Assembly (NCBI RefSeq): GCF_003173755.1 | Contig: NZ_CP029553.1 | Location: 2,802,501-2,866,500 of the forward strand | Direction of reading: 5' to 3' | Source: Methylobacterium terrae | GTDB lineage: Bacteria > Pseudomonadota > Alphaproteobacteria > Rhizobiales > Beijerinckiaceae | DNA length: 64,000 bases | Made by a program: the position numbers and the translations under genes | Notes under the pieces: generated by a model | Seen by the model: only the letters and a program-made list of their open reading frames with translations | What the model was told of the DNA's origin: nothing | The model's database searches: none | In this document: positions 11,475-20,600 of the stretch, one piece after another | Position numbering within the stretch: position 1 is the first letter of the stretch | How the letters are laid out: each line of letters starts with the position of its first letter

Positions 11475-12101
11475 ATGCTGTCCCACGAGCGAATCTGGTC
11501 CGCGATCGATCACCTCGCCCAGCGTCACAACCTGACGGCGTCCGGGCTCGCCAAGCGCGCCGGCCTCGACGCGACGAGCTTCAACCGCTCGAAGCGGATC
11601 AGCCCCGACGGCCGCAAGCGCTGGCCCTCGACCGAATCGGTCGCCAAGATCCTGGCCGCCACCGGCGCCTCGCTCGAGGACTTCCTGCGCCTGGTCGAGC
11701 CGAAGGCCTCCGAGACCCGCAGCGTGGTGCCGCTGATCCCGAGCGAGAGCGCGACGGGCCAGATCGGCGCCAACGGCCTGCCGGGCAACGGCGCCGCGGT
11801 TCACGAGATGGAGCTGCCGGGCCTCGGACAGGAACGCTGCTTTGCCATCGAGGCCCGGGGCGGCGCCCTGACCCCGCTCTACCGGGACGGCGACGTGCTG
11901 GTGGTCTCGCCCACCGCCGCGATGCGCAAGGGCGACCGGGTGGTGACGTGCCTGGGCGGCGGCGGCATCCTGGCGGCGGAGCTGAAGCGGCGCACCGCGC
12001 GGGCGGCCGAGCTGAGCGGTCCCCTGCCCGGCGAGCCCGACCTGGTGATCCCGGCCGACGAGATCGCCTGGATGGCCCGGGTGATGTGGGTGCGCCAGTA
12101 G
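11475..12101 (+). CDS. XRE/S24-type transcriptional regulator lacking the peptidase dyad
   Basis: A 208-residue LexA/cI-like repressor architecture. The N-terminal helix-turn-helix spans about residues 7-65 (LAKRAGLDATSFNRSKR), followed by an S24 dimerisation domain at about residues 115-205. In relatives as I remember them, the S24 fold reads GDSMxPLYRDGD and, further on, an AKEL-like lysine. Here the equivalents are GGALTPLYRDGD and LAAEL, so both the serine (residue 131) and the lysine (about 168) are alanine. If that alignment is right, the protein cannot self-cleave and acts as a constitutive or ligand-modulated repressor. It is divergent from DUF952-pyrD, which it might regulate. Confidence 0.85.
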   Translation: MLSHERIWSAIDHLAQRHNLTASGLAKRAGLDATSFNRSKRISPDGRKRWPSTESVAKILAATGASLEDFLRLVEPKASETRSVVPLIPSESATGQIGANGLPGNGAAVHEMELPGLGQERCFAIEARGGALTPLYRDGDVLVVSPTAAMRKGDRVVTCLGGGGILAAELKRRTARAAELSGPLPGEPDLVIPADEIAWMARVMWVRQ

Positions 12102-12104
12102 CCC

Positions 12105-15100
12105 CTATTCCGCCGCCTGGCGGCCGCGCCACTGGGTCAGCAGGGCGCGCAGGGCTGCCGGCTTGAGCGGCTTGCCGAGCACCTGAACCCGCTGCGCCGC
12201 GGCGGCATCGCGCATGTCGGGCGAGCGGTCGGCAGTCAGGAGCACCGCCGGGATGTCGGCGGCGAGCGCCGCCCGCAGGGACGCGATCAGGTCGAGGCCG
12301 GTCCCCCGGTCGAGGTGGTAATCGGCCACGATCACGTCGGGGCGCAGGCGTCCGCCGAGAACCAGGGCGAGCGCCTCGCTGAGCGAGCCGGCGGTGTGCA
12401 GCGCGCAGCCCCAGCTGCCGACGAGCACCCGCATCCCGTCGACGATCGCCGGCTCGTTGTCGACCGCGAGCACGGTGAGGCCGGCGAGCGGCACGAGGGC
12501 CGGGCGCGGCGCCTCGCCCTGGGTCTCGAGGGCCGGCCGCAACGGCGCGCCCGGCACCGCCACCGAGAAGGCCGAGCCGCGGCCGGGGGTCGAGGCGAGG
12601 GTCACCGGATGGTCGAGGAGCCGCGCCGTCCGCTCGACGATCGACAGGCCGAGGCCGAGCCCGCGGGCGACCCGCGCCCCCTGGTCGAGGCGCTGGAACT
12701 CGCGGAAGACGAGCTTCTGCTGGGCGGCCGGGATGCCGAGGCCGGTGTCGCACACCTTCAGCACCACCCGGTCGCCCTGCCTCCGGGCGCCCACCAGCAC
12801 GCGTCCCTTCGGGGTGTACTTGATCGCGTTCGAGACGAGGTTGTGCAGGAGCCGGCGCAGCAATTGCCGGTCCGAGCGCAGGGCGAGGGACGAGGGCAGG
12901 ACGGTGAGGTCCAGGCCCTTCTCCTGCGCCATCGGGCCGAACTCGCGCTGCACCTGGCGGAAGAGGTCCGACACCCGCACGATCGAGAGCTGGGGCTTCA
13001 GCGCCCCGGTATCGAGGCGCGAGATCTCGAGAAGCGCGGTCAGGATCTCCTCGACGGCGTCGAGGGAGGCGTCGACGTTCTCGGCGAGCGTCGGGTCGGT
13101 GCCCCGGTCGCGCTCGACGAGGGCGCTGGCATAGAGCCGCGCCGCGTTGAGCGGCTGGAGGATGTCGTGGCTGGCGGCAGCCAGGAAGCGTGTCTTCGAG
13201 GCGTTGGCCTCGTCGGCCTCGGCCTTGGCGCGGGTCAGCGCCGCGTTGAGGCGGGTCAGTTCCTCGGTGCGCTCGCGCACCCGGGTCTCGAGCTCCTCGT
13301 TGAGGCGGGTGCGGGCCTCCTCGGCGGCGACCGAATCGGTCACGTCGGTGTAGGTCGCCACCACGCCGCCGTTCGGCAGCAGGTTGGCGCGGATCTCGAT
13401 CACCCGGCCGCTCGGATGCAGCCGCAGGCGCTGCGGGCCGGATTCGAGCCGGAAGGCGGCGATGCGCTCGCGCACCAGGGTGTCGGCGTCCCGCGCCCCG
13501 TAGGCGCCGCGGCCGGCGTTGAAGCGCACGATCGCCTCCAGTCCGATCCCGGTCTGGATCATCTCCGGCGGCAGATCGTAGAGGTCGGCGAAGGCGCGGT
13601 TCCAGACGATCAGCTTCATGTCGCGGTCGAAGACCGTGATGCCCTGCTTGGCGTGGTCGAGGCCGTGCTGGAGGACGTCGCGGCTGTACTGGAACGCCGC
13701 CGAGGCGTCGTCGAGGAGCTTGAGCGCGGCCTTCGGCGAGACGTTGCGCCGGCGCAGCAGCAGCGACAGCGCGAGCCGGGCCGACGAGGCCCCGATCGCC
13801 GAGGCGAGCAGGTGCTCGGCGTGGCGCAGTTCCGGCAGCCCCGCCACCGCGTCGTCCCGGAGGGGCAAGCGCCCCTGTCCCTGCGCGAACTCCTCGAAGG
13901 CCCGCACCGCCCGCTCCTCGCCGAGGAAGCGCGCCACGGTGGCGCGGAGCTCGGCCAGCGTCACGGCGCTGCGAAACAGCCGGAAGCTCGGCGCGACGGG
14001 GCCGGCCTCGTCGAAGCCCGAGACCTGCCCGAACGCCTCGGCCTGCAGGCGCTCGATCGCGGTCGGCGGGCGCAGGAGCGAGAAGCCGACATAGGCGAGC
14101 GTGTTGAGGCCGAGGCTCCACAGCGTGCCGTGGACGAGGCGGGGGAAGTCGTCGACCCCCATCAGGGCCGTCGGGCTCAAGGAGCCGATGCCGAACGGCC
14201 CGTCGGCGATCAGCGCGGCCGCCCAGCCGTCGCCGGTGACGAGGCTCGGCAGGAGCAGGGTGTAGAGCCAGACCGCGAACCCGACCGTCAGCCCCGCGGC
14301 GGCGCCGGTGCCGGTGCCGCGGCCCCAGTAGAGCGCGCCGACGAAGGCCGGGCCGATCTGCGCCACCGCCGCGAAGGACAGGAGCCCGATCGAGGCCAGC
14401 GCCACCTCGCCGGCGACCCGCGAATAGGCGTAGGCCACCAGCACCACCGCGACGATCGCGACGCGGCGCACCGCCAGCACGTAGCCGCCGAGGTCCGGAG
14501 CCCCGGTCTCGGGGGCGGCGCCCGCCACCAGGTTGCGCCGGCGCAGGGAGACCGGGATGACGAGGTGGTTCGAGATCATGATCGCCACGGCGACCGATTC
14601 GACGATCACCATCGCGGTCGCCGCCGAGAGGCCGCCGATGAAGGCGATGAGGGCGATGCCGTCGGCCCGCTCGTGCAGCGGCAGGGCCAGCACGGTCATG
14701 TCGCGCTGCACCGTGCCCTCCGGGAACAGCGCGAGGCCGGCGAGCGCCAGGGGCACCACGAACAGGTTGATGAGCACGAGGTAGAGCGGGAAGGTCCAGG
14801 CCGCCCGGCCGACATCGGCGACCGACCGGTTCTCCACCACCGCCATGTGGAACTGGCGCGGCAGCAGCAGCACCGCCGCCGCCGAGAGCAGGGTCTGCAC
14901 GATCAGCGTCGAGGGGCCGGAGGTCTGGCCGGCGAGGGTACCGAGGCCGTGCACCGCGCTCGAGGCCGCCGGCAGGTCGCGCAGCATCCAGCCGACGACG
15001 AAGCCGCCGACCGTGAGGAAGGCGAGGAGCTTGACGAGGGATTCGAGCGCCACCGCCAGGGTCAGCCCGTCCTGGTGCTCGGTGGCGTCGGCGTGGCGGG

Positions 15101-15641
15101 TGCCGAAGGCGACCGCGAAGCCCGCGAGCACGAGCGCCACGAACAGCCCGAGATCGCCCAGCATGCCGGCCGGCGCGCCGATGCCGTCGGTGGCGCGCAG
15201 GAAGACCTGGAGCGAGGCCGCCACCGCCCGCAATTGGAGGGCGATGTAGGGCACGGCGCCCACCACCGAGATCAGGCAGACGAGCGCCGCGATGCGCTCG
15301 CTCTTGCCGTAGCGGGCGGCGATGAAGTCGGCGATCGAGGTCGAGTTCTGGGCCTTGGCGATCCGCACCACCCGGACGACCAGGCGGTAGCCGAGGCCGA
15401 CCACCAGGATCGGGCCGACATAGATGGTGAGGAAGTCGAGGCCGGCATGGCTCGCGAGGCCGACCGAGCCGAAGAAGGTCCAGGAGGTGCAGTAGACCGC
15501 GAGCGACAGGGCGTAGATCGTCGGCCGCACCCGTGCGTCGCGCATCAGGGTCCGCCCGGCCACGTCGCCCCAATGGGCCACCGCGAACAGGGCGCAGATG
15601 TAGACGAGGGCCGCCAGCACCACCGTCCAGCCCGCGATCAT
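12105..15641 (-). CDS. hybrid sensor histidine kinase with sodium:solute symporter, PAS and receiver domains
   Basis: A 1178-residue inner-membrane sensor. The N-terminal ~500 residues form an SSF symporter domain with about 13 helices (SLAVYCTSWTFFGSVGLASH is typical). A PAS domain follows at about 660-770 (GITVFDRDMKLIVWNRAF), then a coiled segment. The H box is ASHDILQPLNAARL (histidine near 824), the ATPase N box NLVSNAIKYTP is near 938, and the C-terminal receiver spans about 1055-1178 with VDNEP, aspartate in VIVADYHLD (near 1103) and lysine in LGKPLKP (near 1154). This is the NahK/ErcS'-like layout, in which a transporter-like module probably senses a solute. No partner regulator is adjacent. 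Confidence 0.93.
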   Translation of the reverse strand: MIAGWTVVLAALVYICALFAVAHWGDVAGRTLMRDARVRPTIYALSLAVYCTSWTFFGSVGLASHAGLDFLTIYVGPILVVGLGYRLVVRVVRIAKAQNSTSIADFIAARYGKSERIAALVCLISVVGAVPYIALQLRAVAASLQVFLRATDGIGAPAGMLGDLGLFVALVLAGFAVAFGTRHADATEHQDGLTLAVALESLVKLLAFLTVGGFVVGWMLRDLPAASSAVHGLGTLAGQTSGPSTLIVQTLLSAAAVLLLPRQFHMAVVENRSVADVGRAAWTFPLYLVLINLFVVPLALAGLALFPEGTVQRDMTVLALPLHERADGIALIAFIGGLSAATAMVIVESVAVAIMISNHLVIPVSLRRRNLVAGAAPETGAPDLGGYVLAVRRVAIVAVVLVAYAYSRVAGEVALASIGLLSFAAVAQIGPAFVGALYWGRGTGTGAAAGLTVGFAVWLYTLLLPSLVTGDGWAAALIADGPFGIGSLSPTALMGVDDFPRLVHGTLWSLGLNTLAYVGFSLLRPPTAIERLQAEAFGQVSGFDEAGPVAPSFRLFRSAVTLAELRATVARFLGEERAVRAFEEFAQGQGRLPLRDDAVAGLPELRHAEHLLASAIGASSARLALSLLLRRRNVSPKAALKLLDDASAAFQYSRDVLQHGLDHAKQGITVFDRDMKLIVWNRAFADLYDLPPEMIQTGIGLEAIVRFNAGRGAYGARDADTLVRERIAAFRLESGPQRLRLHPSGRVIEIRANLLPNGGVVATYTDVTDSVAAEEARTRLNEELETRVRERTEELTRLNAALTRAKAEADEANASKTRFLAAASHDILQPLNAARLYASALVERDRGTDPTLAENVDASLDAVEEILTALLEISRLDTGALKPQLSIVRVSDLFRQVQREFGPMAQEKGLDLTVLPSSLALRSDRQLLRRLLHNLVSNAIKYTPKGRVLVGARRQGDRVVLKVCDTGLGIPAAQQKLVFREFQRLDQGARVARGLGLGLSIVERTARLLDHPVTLASTPGRGSAFSVAVPGAPLRPALETQGEAPRPALVPLAGLTVLAVDNEPAIVDGMRVLVGSWGCALHTAGSLSEALALVLGGRLRPDVIVADYHLDRGTGLDLIASLRAALAADIPAVLLTADRSPDMRDAAAAQRVQVLGKPLKPAALRALLTQWRGRQAAE

Positions 15642-15739
15642 CGGCGTCGTCCATCCCGGGCCCGGGCGGGGGCCCGGGCATCGCTCGTCTCCGGGGCTTT
15701 AGAGCATGTCGGGGCCGGTGCGCGACCCCGGTCTCGTTC

Positions 15740-15913
15740 TCAGCCGTGGCAGGCGCAGCCGGCGTGGTCGCAGCCGGCATGGTGGGGATGGCCCTCGGCG
15801 CATTCCTCGCAGCAGAAGGCCTTGCCGTCGCGCGACACCGCCTTGGCCACCGGGACCATGCAGACGCAATCCTCGCAGGCGCACTTCACCGTCTCGACGT
15901 TCGTGCCGGTCAT
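15740..15913 (-). CDS. bacterial metallothionein
   Basis: A 57-residue metal-storage protein with ten cysteines and five histidines. Clusters CACEDCVC (11-18), CCEEC (34-38), GHPHHAGCDH (41-50) and GCACHG (52-57) match the prokaryotic metallothionein (SmtA/BmtA) type that binds zinc or cadmium in the cytoplasm. Its ATG at 15913 overlaps the stop of the upstream SmtB-like regulator (ATGA), so the two are translationally coupled. Expression is expected to be induced by excess metal through that repressor. The gene is short and easily missed by automatic calling. Confidence 0.9.
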   Translation of the reverse strand: MTGTNVETVKCACEDCVCMVPVAKAVSRDGKAFCCEECAEGHPHHAGCDHAGCACHG

Positions 15914-16248
15914 CGTTCTCGCTCCTCGTCCGGTTGGCGGGCATGCTCGTGCGGTTCGGTGAAGTGGGCGACCATGGCGCCCACCACGTCGCGCACGTGA
16001 TCGTCGTCGATCGCGTAGGCGACGTTCCGGCCGGCGCGCACCGCCCGCAGGATGCGGGCGGTGCGCAGCAGGCGCAGGTGGTGCGAGGTCAGCGACTGCG
16101 ACAGGCCGAGGGCCTCGCCGATCTCGCCGACCGTCCGGTCCGCCTCCAGGCAGGCCAGCACGATGCGCAGGCGGTTCGGCTCGCCGAGGAGCCGGAAGAC
16201 CTCCGCCACGTCACCGACCTGCTCGGACGACAGGACCCGCACGCCCAT
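15910..16248 (-). CDS. SmtB/ArsR-family metal-sensing repressor
   Basis: A 112-residue winged-helix repressor with a recognition region LGLSQSLTSHHLRLL and a wing RAGRNVAYAI. The last helix carries the exact alpha5 zinc-site spacing D-x-H-x10-H-x2-E (D82, H84, H95, E98 from the 16248 start) known in SmtB and CzrA. The alpha3 cysteine site of cadmium/arsenic sensors is absent, so zinc is the likely inducer. The start may be ATG 16248 or GTG 16242, which has the better-spaced GAGG. An upstream ATG at 16278 falls inside the predicted operator. It forms an operon with the metallothionein gene that follows. Confidence 0.88.
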   Translation of the reverse strand: MGVRVLSSEQVGDVAEVFRLLGEPNRLRIVLACLEADRTVGEIGEALGLSQSLTSHHLRLLRTARILRAVRAGRNVAYAIDDDHVRDVVGAMVAHFTEPHEHARQPDEERER

Positions 16249-16258
16249 CCTCACATCA

Positions 16259-16282
16259 ACACATGAACATGTCTTCATGTAT
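16259..16282 (-). promoter_or_regulatory. predicted SmtB-type operator of the repressor-metallothionein operon
   Basis: Inverted repeat ACATGAA (16261-16267) and TTCATGT (16274-16280), spaced by six bases, lies 11-32 bases upstream of the repressor start. It resembles the TGAA-N-TTCA core of SmtB/ArsR operators. Its position fits autorepression that metal binding would relieve. Confidence 0.65.
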
Positions 16283-16346
16283 TTCCGCCGCCGGGACAGA
16301 TGTCAAGGAGCCGGGGAGCGTGACGGGGGAGCGACCGGGCCGTGCG

Positions 16347-17639
16347 TCACCCCCGCAGGGCTGCCTCGACGCCCGCGGCGATCTCCAGGAGCCGCCGGTC
16401 CTGGCCGTGGCGGGCGAGCAGCATCAGGCCGACGGGCTTGCCCCGGCCCGGGATCGGCAGCGAGATTCCGGTGAGGTCGAACAGGTTCCCCACCATCGTG
16501 TTGCGCAGCATCAGGAGGTTGAGGCGGGCGAAGGCGGCGTCGTCCCGTTCCACCGCGGCGATGGCGGGCGCGGGAATCGCGGTCGCCGGCAGGGCCAGCA
16601 CGTCGAGGGGGGCGAGGCGCTCGTCGCCGGCCTCGATCAGCGCGGCGCGGGTGCGCATCATCCGGATATAGGCCGCCGCCGTCACGGTGCGGCCGCGGCT
16701 GATGCGGGCGTGGACCCGCGGGTCGAAGGCGGCCTCCTCGGCGTCGAGCCAGTCGGCGTGGATCTCCGCCGCCTCGACCGCGGCGATCGGGCCGGCCGCC
16801 GTCGCCTCGGCCATGCGGCCGAGAAGGTCGTCGAACGGCGTGTCGCCGATCCGCGCGCCGGCGGCGCTCAACGACGACAGGGCCGCCTCGAAGGCTTGCG
16901 CCACCGCCGGGTCGGTTTCGGTGAACAGGAGGCCGCGGGGCACGCCGATCCGCAGGTCGCGCAACGGCGCGGCCGCGAGCGGGCGAACGTCCTCGCCGGC
17001 CATGACGGCGTCGGCCGCCGCGCAGGCTTCGACCGAGCGCGCGAGCGGCCCGATCGAATCGAGCGAGGGCGAGAGCGGGAAGGCGCCGGCGAGCGGCACC
17101 CGGCGGGCGGTGGGCTTGAAGCCGACGACGCCGTTGAGGGCCGCCGGGATGCGGACCGAGCCGCCGGTATCGGTGCCGATGGCGATGTCGGAGGTGCCGA
17201 GCGCCGCCGAGACGCCCGCCCCCGAGGACGAGCCGCCCGGCACCAGGCTCGGATCGGCGGCATTGCCCGGATGGCCCCAGTGCGGGTTGAGGCCGAGCCC
17301 CGAGAAGGCGAACTCGGACATGTTGGTCTTGCCCACGATCACCGCGCCGGCCCGGCGCAGGCGGGCGACCACGGGGGCGTCCCGGAGCGCGGCGTCGGCC
17401 TTGCGGCGGAGCGAGGAGCCGGCGGTGGTCGCCTCGCCCTGGACGTCGAACAGGTCCTTGATCGACACGATGGTGCCGTCGAGCGCGCCCAGCGACAGGC
17501 CGGCCTCGCGCCGCGCATCGGCCGCGTCGGCGGCGGCGCGGGCCGCCTCCGGATAGAGCTTGGTGAAGACGTGGCGGCTCGCCGGCTCCTCGATCAGCGC
17601 GAGGCGGCGCTCCAGATCGTCGCGAACGGTGCTCATCAT
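16347..17639 (-). CDS. amidase-signature family hydrolase
   Basis: A 430-residue amidase with a complete Ser-cisSer-Lys triad: K61 in VSIKDLFD, S137 in the GGSSSGAG loop and S161 in DTGGSVRIPA. The region PxKPTARRVPL is as expected. The substrate amide is unknown, and the protein is not obviously GatA because no gatB or gatC is nearby. The ATG at 17639 overlaps the stop of the upstream membrane protein (ATGA), so it is the last gene of a four-gene operon that begins with an MFS transporter. The context suggests hydrolysis of an imported amide. Confidence 0.9.
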   Translation of the reverse strand: MMSTVRDDLERRLALIEEPASRHVFTKLYPEAARAAADAADARREAGLSLGALDGTIVSIKDLFDVQGEATTAGSSLRRKADAALRDAPVVARLRRAGAVIVGKTNMSEFAFSGLGLNPHWGHPGNAADPSLVPGGSSSGAGVSAALGTSDIAIGTDTGGSVRIPAALNGVVGFKPTARRVPLAGAFPLSPSLDSIGPLARSVEACAAADAVMAGEDVRPLAAAPLRDLRIGVPRGLLFTETDPAVAQAFEAALSSLSAAGARIGDTPFDDLLGRMAEATAAGPIAAVEAAEIHADWLDAEEAAFDPRVHARISRGRTVTAAAYIRMMRTRAALIEAGDERLAPLDVLALPATAIPAPAIAAVERDDAAFARLNLLMLRNTMVGNLFDLTGISLPIPGRGKPVGLMLLARHGQDRRLLEIAAGVEAALRG

Positions 17640-18505
17640 TCGGTCTCCAGGGATGGCGCAGGGTGGCGCGCCCGCGCGCGGCTGAACAGCAGGATCCCGC
17701 CGTTCCAGCCGACATTGATCAGAAGGGCGAGCGACAGGGCCGGGGCCGGCCCGAGCCGTTCGACCGTGAGGGCGAGGGCGACGAGGGCCGCCACGAAGCC
17801 GAGGAGCCCCGGCAGGCTCAGGACCAGCACCGTCGCGGTCGCCGCCCCGCCGATGCGCGGATGCAGGATCACCGCCAGGCTCACCATCACGACCGGCGCG
17901 AAGGCGAGGAGGCCGGCCGCCCCCGGGCCCGCGAGCCGCCCGGCGAGGATCACCGCGACGACGAGCGTCATGACGATGCCGGCCCGGACCAGGACGTCGC
18001 CCGCCCGCCGCGGACGGGCCGGCAGCGGGCCCTCGACGCGCAGCGACCGGCAGGCGAGGATGCAGGCGAGGACCACCAGGATCGCGAGCGCGACCGCGCC
18101 TCCCAAGCCGCCGCCCGAGCCGCCGCCCGAGCCGCCTCCGATCCGGGCGAGCCCGAGCGCGGCGGCGATCCAGACCGCGAGCGCCGCGGCGAGCGAGGCC
18201 GCGACCCCGCGCCGGCGGGCCATGGCGGCATAGGCCGCGATGAACAGGGCGGTGGCGGCGATGGCCGGCAGGCTCGCCACCGCGCTGTCGCGCAGGAAGC
18301 CTGCATCGTGGTCGAGGGCGAGGAAGACGTAGGCGGGACCGGCCGAGACCGGCAGGGTCGCGATCATGGCGCCGACGAGCGGCCCGGCGCGCTCGACCGC
18401 GAGCGAGGCGACGACCACGATCGCGGCGCTCGTCAGCATCTTGGCGAGGAGCGCCGCCCAGAAGGCGGCGTCCCCGATCCCCGCGAGGGCGGTCGCGGCT
18501 CCCAT
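17636..18505 (-). CDS. multi-pass membrane protein of unknown function
   Basis: A 289-residue protein with roughly eight to ten hydrophobic helices and no motif that I recognise. A GGGSGGGSGGGLGG linker at about residues 122-135 separates two halves; its codons form a short tandem repeat in the DNA (around 18105-18145), a likely site of length variation. It starts eight bases after the DUF2848 gene and overlaps the amidase, so it is part of that operon. It could be a second transporter for the pathway, but that is a guess. Confidence 0.72.
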   Translation of the reverse strand: MGAATALAGIGDAAFWAALLAKMLTSAAIVVVASLAVERAGPLVGAMIATLPVSAGPAYVFLALDHDAGFLRDSAVASLPAIAATALFIAAYAAMARRRGVAASLAAALAVWIAAALGLARIGGGSGGGSGGGLGGAVALAILVVLACILACRSLRVEGPLPARPRRAGDVLVRAGIVMTLVVAVILAGRLAGPGAAGLLAFAPVVMVSLAVILHPRIGGAATATVLVLSLPGLLGFVAALVALALTVERLGPAPALSLALLINVGWNGGILLFSRARARHPAPSLETE

Positions 18506-18512
18506 CGCGGCG

Positions 18513-19193
18513 TCAGGCCACCACGGGCAGGACGGCGATGTCGTAGGCGTGGGCGAGCCTGCGCTTCAACACCGGATCCTCCAGTTCCATCTCGAAGCGG
18601 TCGGCCGGGCGGATGCCGCCGATCGCTCCCAGGGTCCCGCCGAACATCACCGTGCCGGGGGGCAGGTCCGGACCGCCGGGCCGGCGTGCGAGCAGATCGC
18701 CCGGGGTGCGGAGCGCGGTCAGGCGTCCCTCCTGGTACAGCACCCGCTCGCCCGCGATGGTGGCGTAGGCCCGCAGCACCAGCTCGTCCCAGTGCGGCTC
18801 GACCTCGTCGAGGCGCCACAGGCCGGTGCCGACCGGCTTGCCGCACATCTGCTTGGAGAGCGCGATGCCGACCGTCTCGGCCTTGCGGTCGGTGTGGTCG
18901 GAGCCGAGCCCGAGCCACAGGCCGTCGGCGAGCGACACGATCACCGGCTCGGCCTCGCCGGAGGAATCGGGTCCCAGCACCTCGAGGCGGTCCGCTTGCG
19001 TCAGCGTCGCGGCGGCGGCCCGGTAGTAGACCGGGACGGAGGAGGGCGGCGGCACGCCGATCGCTGCCAGCTCGTCGATGTGGTGGCGGATCGCCGCCTC
19101 GTCCCGCCCGGCCCAGCCGGCGATCACCAGGGCCTCGGGCGAGAGCGCGATCGTGTCCCGGCGCCCGGCAGCGTCGCGATGGAAGGTCAGCAT
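18513..19193 (-). CDS. DUF2848 family protein
   Basis: A 226-residue soluble protein of the DUF2848 family, which I recall as related to fumarylacetoacetate-hydrolase-fold enzymes. Characteristic pieces are WAGRDEAAIRHHIDEL, the acidic LGLGSDHTDRKAE, SKQMCGKPVG and FGGTLGAIGGI. The ATG at 19193 follows ACAAGGA closely. An upstream ATG at 19214 overlaps the MFS stop by ATGA and is the alternative. It is encoded between the transporter and the membrane protein of a probable catabolic operon, where a C-C or ester hydrolase role on an organic acid would fit. The reaction is unproven. Confidence 0.8.
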   Translation of the reverse strand: MLTFHRDAAGRRDTIALSPEALVIAGWAGRDEAAIRHHIDELAAIGVPPPSSVPVYYRAAAATLTQADRLEVLGPDSSGEAEPVIVSLADGLWLGLGSDHTDRKAETVGIALSKQMCGKPVGTGLWRLDEVEPHWDELVLRAYATIAGERVLYQEGRLTALRTPGDLLARRPGGPDLPPGTVMFGGTLGAIGGIRPADRFEMELEDPVLKRRLAHAYDIAVLPVVA

Positions 19194-19210
19194 GGTTCCT
19201 TGTCTCCCGT

Positions 19211-20542
19211 TCATTCGGCCGGCGCCAGATCGGCGGCGCCCTCGCGCCAGCGGGCGAAGCCGATCACCAGGATGCCGGCCAGGAGCTCCAGGCCGGCGAC
19301 GAAGTACAGGCCGTTGCTCGACGTGCCGGTCAGCGTGTTCGACAGGCCGACCACGTAGGGCGCGACGAAGCCCGCGAGGTTGCCGATCGAGTTGATCGCC
19401 GCGATGGCGCCCGCCGCGGCGGTGCCCGCCAGGAAGGTCTGCGGCAGCGACCAGAAGACCGGGAAGGCGGCGAGGATGCCGACCGCCGCGACCGTGAGGG
19501 CGAGGAAGGCCATGACCGCGTGGCCGATCAGCGCCCCGGTGGCGGCGAGACCCGCCGCGGCGATCAGGCTGGCGATCGCGCAGTGCAGCCGGCGCTCGCC
19601 GGTGCGGTCGGAATGCGCGCCGGTCCACACCATCGCGATCGTGCCGGCGATGAACGGCACCGCGGCGAGTAAGCCGATCGCGATCGCGCCCGTCACGCCG
19701 ATCTCCTTGATGATCGAGGGCGTCCAGAACGCGATCGTGGCGTTGCCGCTGACGATGCAGAAGTAGATCAGCGCGCAGAGCCAGACCCGGCCGTCGCGGA
19801 GCGCGGCCTTGAAGCTCGCCTCCTTGCCGGCGGCGCGCCCTTCCGCCTCGACGATCGCCGTCATCGCGGCGGCGACCTCCGGCTTGAGCCAGGCCGCGTC
19901 CTTCGGCCGGTCGGGCAGGAAGGCCAGCACCGCGGCGCCGGCGATCAGCGAGGGGATACCCTCGAGGATGAACAGCCACTGCCAGTTGGCCAGCCCCGAG
20001 ACGCCCCCCATCGTGCCCATGATCAGCCCGGCGAGCGGGCCGCCGACCACGCCCGCGATGGCGAAGGAGGTCATGAACAGGCCGTTGATGCGCGAGCGCT
20101 TCGCGCTCGGGAACCAGTAGGTCAGGTAGAGCACGACGCCGGGGAAGAACCCGGCCTCGAACACCCCGAGCAGGAAGCGGATGGCGTAGAACGCCCATTC
20201 CGACTGCACGAAGGCGAGGCTCATCGACGCGAGCCCCCACAGGATGGTGATCCGTGCCAGCGTCTTGCGGGCGCCGATGCGCTCCAGCAGCAGGTTGCTC
20301 GGCACCTCGAACAGGAAGTAGCCGATGAAGAAGATGCCGGCGCCGAAGCCGTAGACCGCCTCGCTGAACTTGAGGTCGGACAGCATCTGCAGCTTGGCGA
20401 AGCCGACGTTCACCCGGTCGATCCAGGCCAGGATGAACAGGAAGACCAGGAACGGGATCAGCCGGAGCGTCGCCCGGCGATAGCCCTCGTCCAACTCTCC
20501 GACGCCCAATCCTTGCGCGCTCACCGTATCCACCCTCGACAT
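19211..20542 (-). CDS. MFS transporter, anion:cation symporter type
   Basis: Inner-membrane importer of 443 residues with twelve helices. The N-terminal AWIDRVNVGFAKLQM and the loop after helix 2 (FEVPSNLLLERIGARK) are typical of the ACS family that imports tartrate, phthalate, galactarate and similar organic anions. The ATG at 20542 is the first sensible start. It is the first gene of the operon MFS, DUF2848, membrane protein, amidase, and is divergent from a GntR regulator with a palindrome in the shared promoter region. The substrate is likely a carboxylate, but its identity is not visible. Confidence 0.9.
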   Translation of the reverse strand: MSRVDTVSAQGLGVGELDEGYRRATLRLIPFLVFLFILAWIDRVNVGFAKLQMLSDLKFSEAVYGFGAGIFFIGYFLFEVPSNLLLERIGARKTLARITILWGLASMSLAFVQSEWAFYAIRFLLGVFEAGFFPGVVLYLTYWFPSAKRSRINGLFMTSFAIAGVVGGPLAGLIMGTMGGVSGLANWQWLFILEGIPSLIAGAAVLAFLPDRPKDAAWLKPEVAAAMTAIVEAEGRAAGKEASFKAALRDGRVWLCALIYFCIVSGNATIAFWTPSIIKEIGVTGAIAIGLLAAVPFIAGTIAMVWTGAHSDRTGERRLHCAIASLIAAAGLAATGALIGHAVMAFLALTVAAVGILAAFPVFWSLPQTFLAGTAAAGAIAAINSIGNLAGFVAPYVVGLSNTLTGTSSNGLYFVAGLELLAGILVIGFARWREGAADLAPAE

Positions 20543-20600
20543 CGCTCTTCTCCCGCGGTCCGCGAACCGGCCGCCCGGCGTGTGGTTCAGCAAGTACCAT

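Noticed and set aside
11599..15780. Minus-strand frame of about 1393 codons
   Set aside because: It runs out of frame over the histidine kinase and the S24 gene; its Ala/Arg/Pro/Gly composition has no domains.
12315..15962. Plus-strand frame of about 1215 codons
   Set aside because: It is antisense to the histidine kinase and metallothionein genes and has no protein-like pattern.
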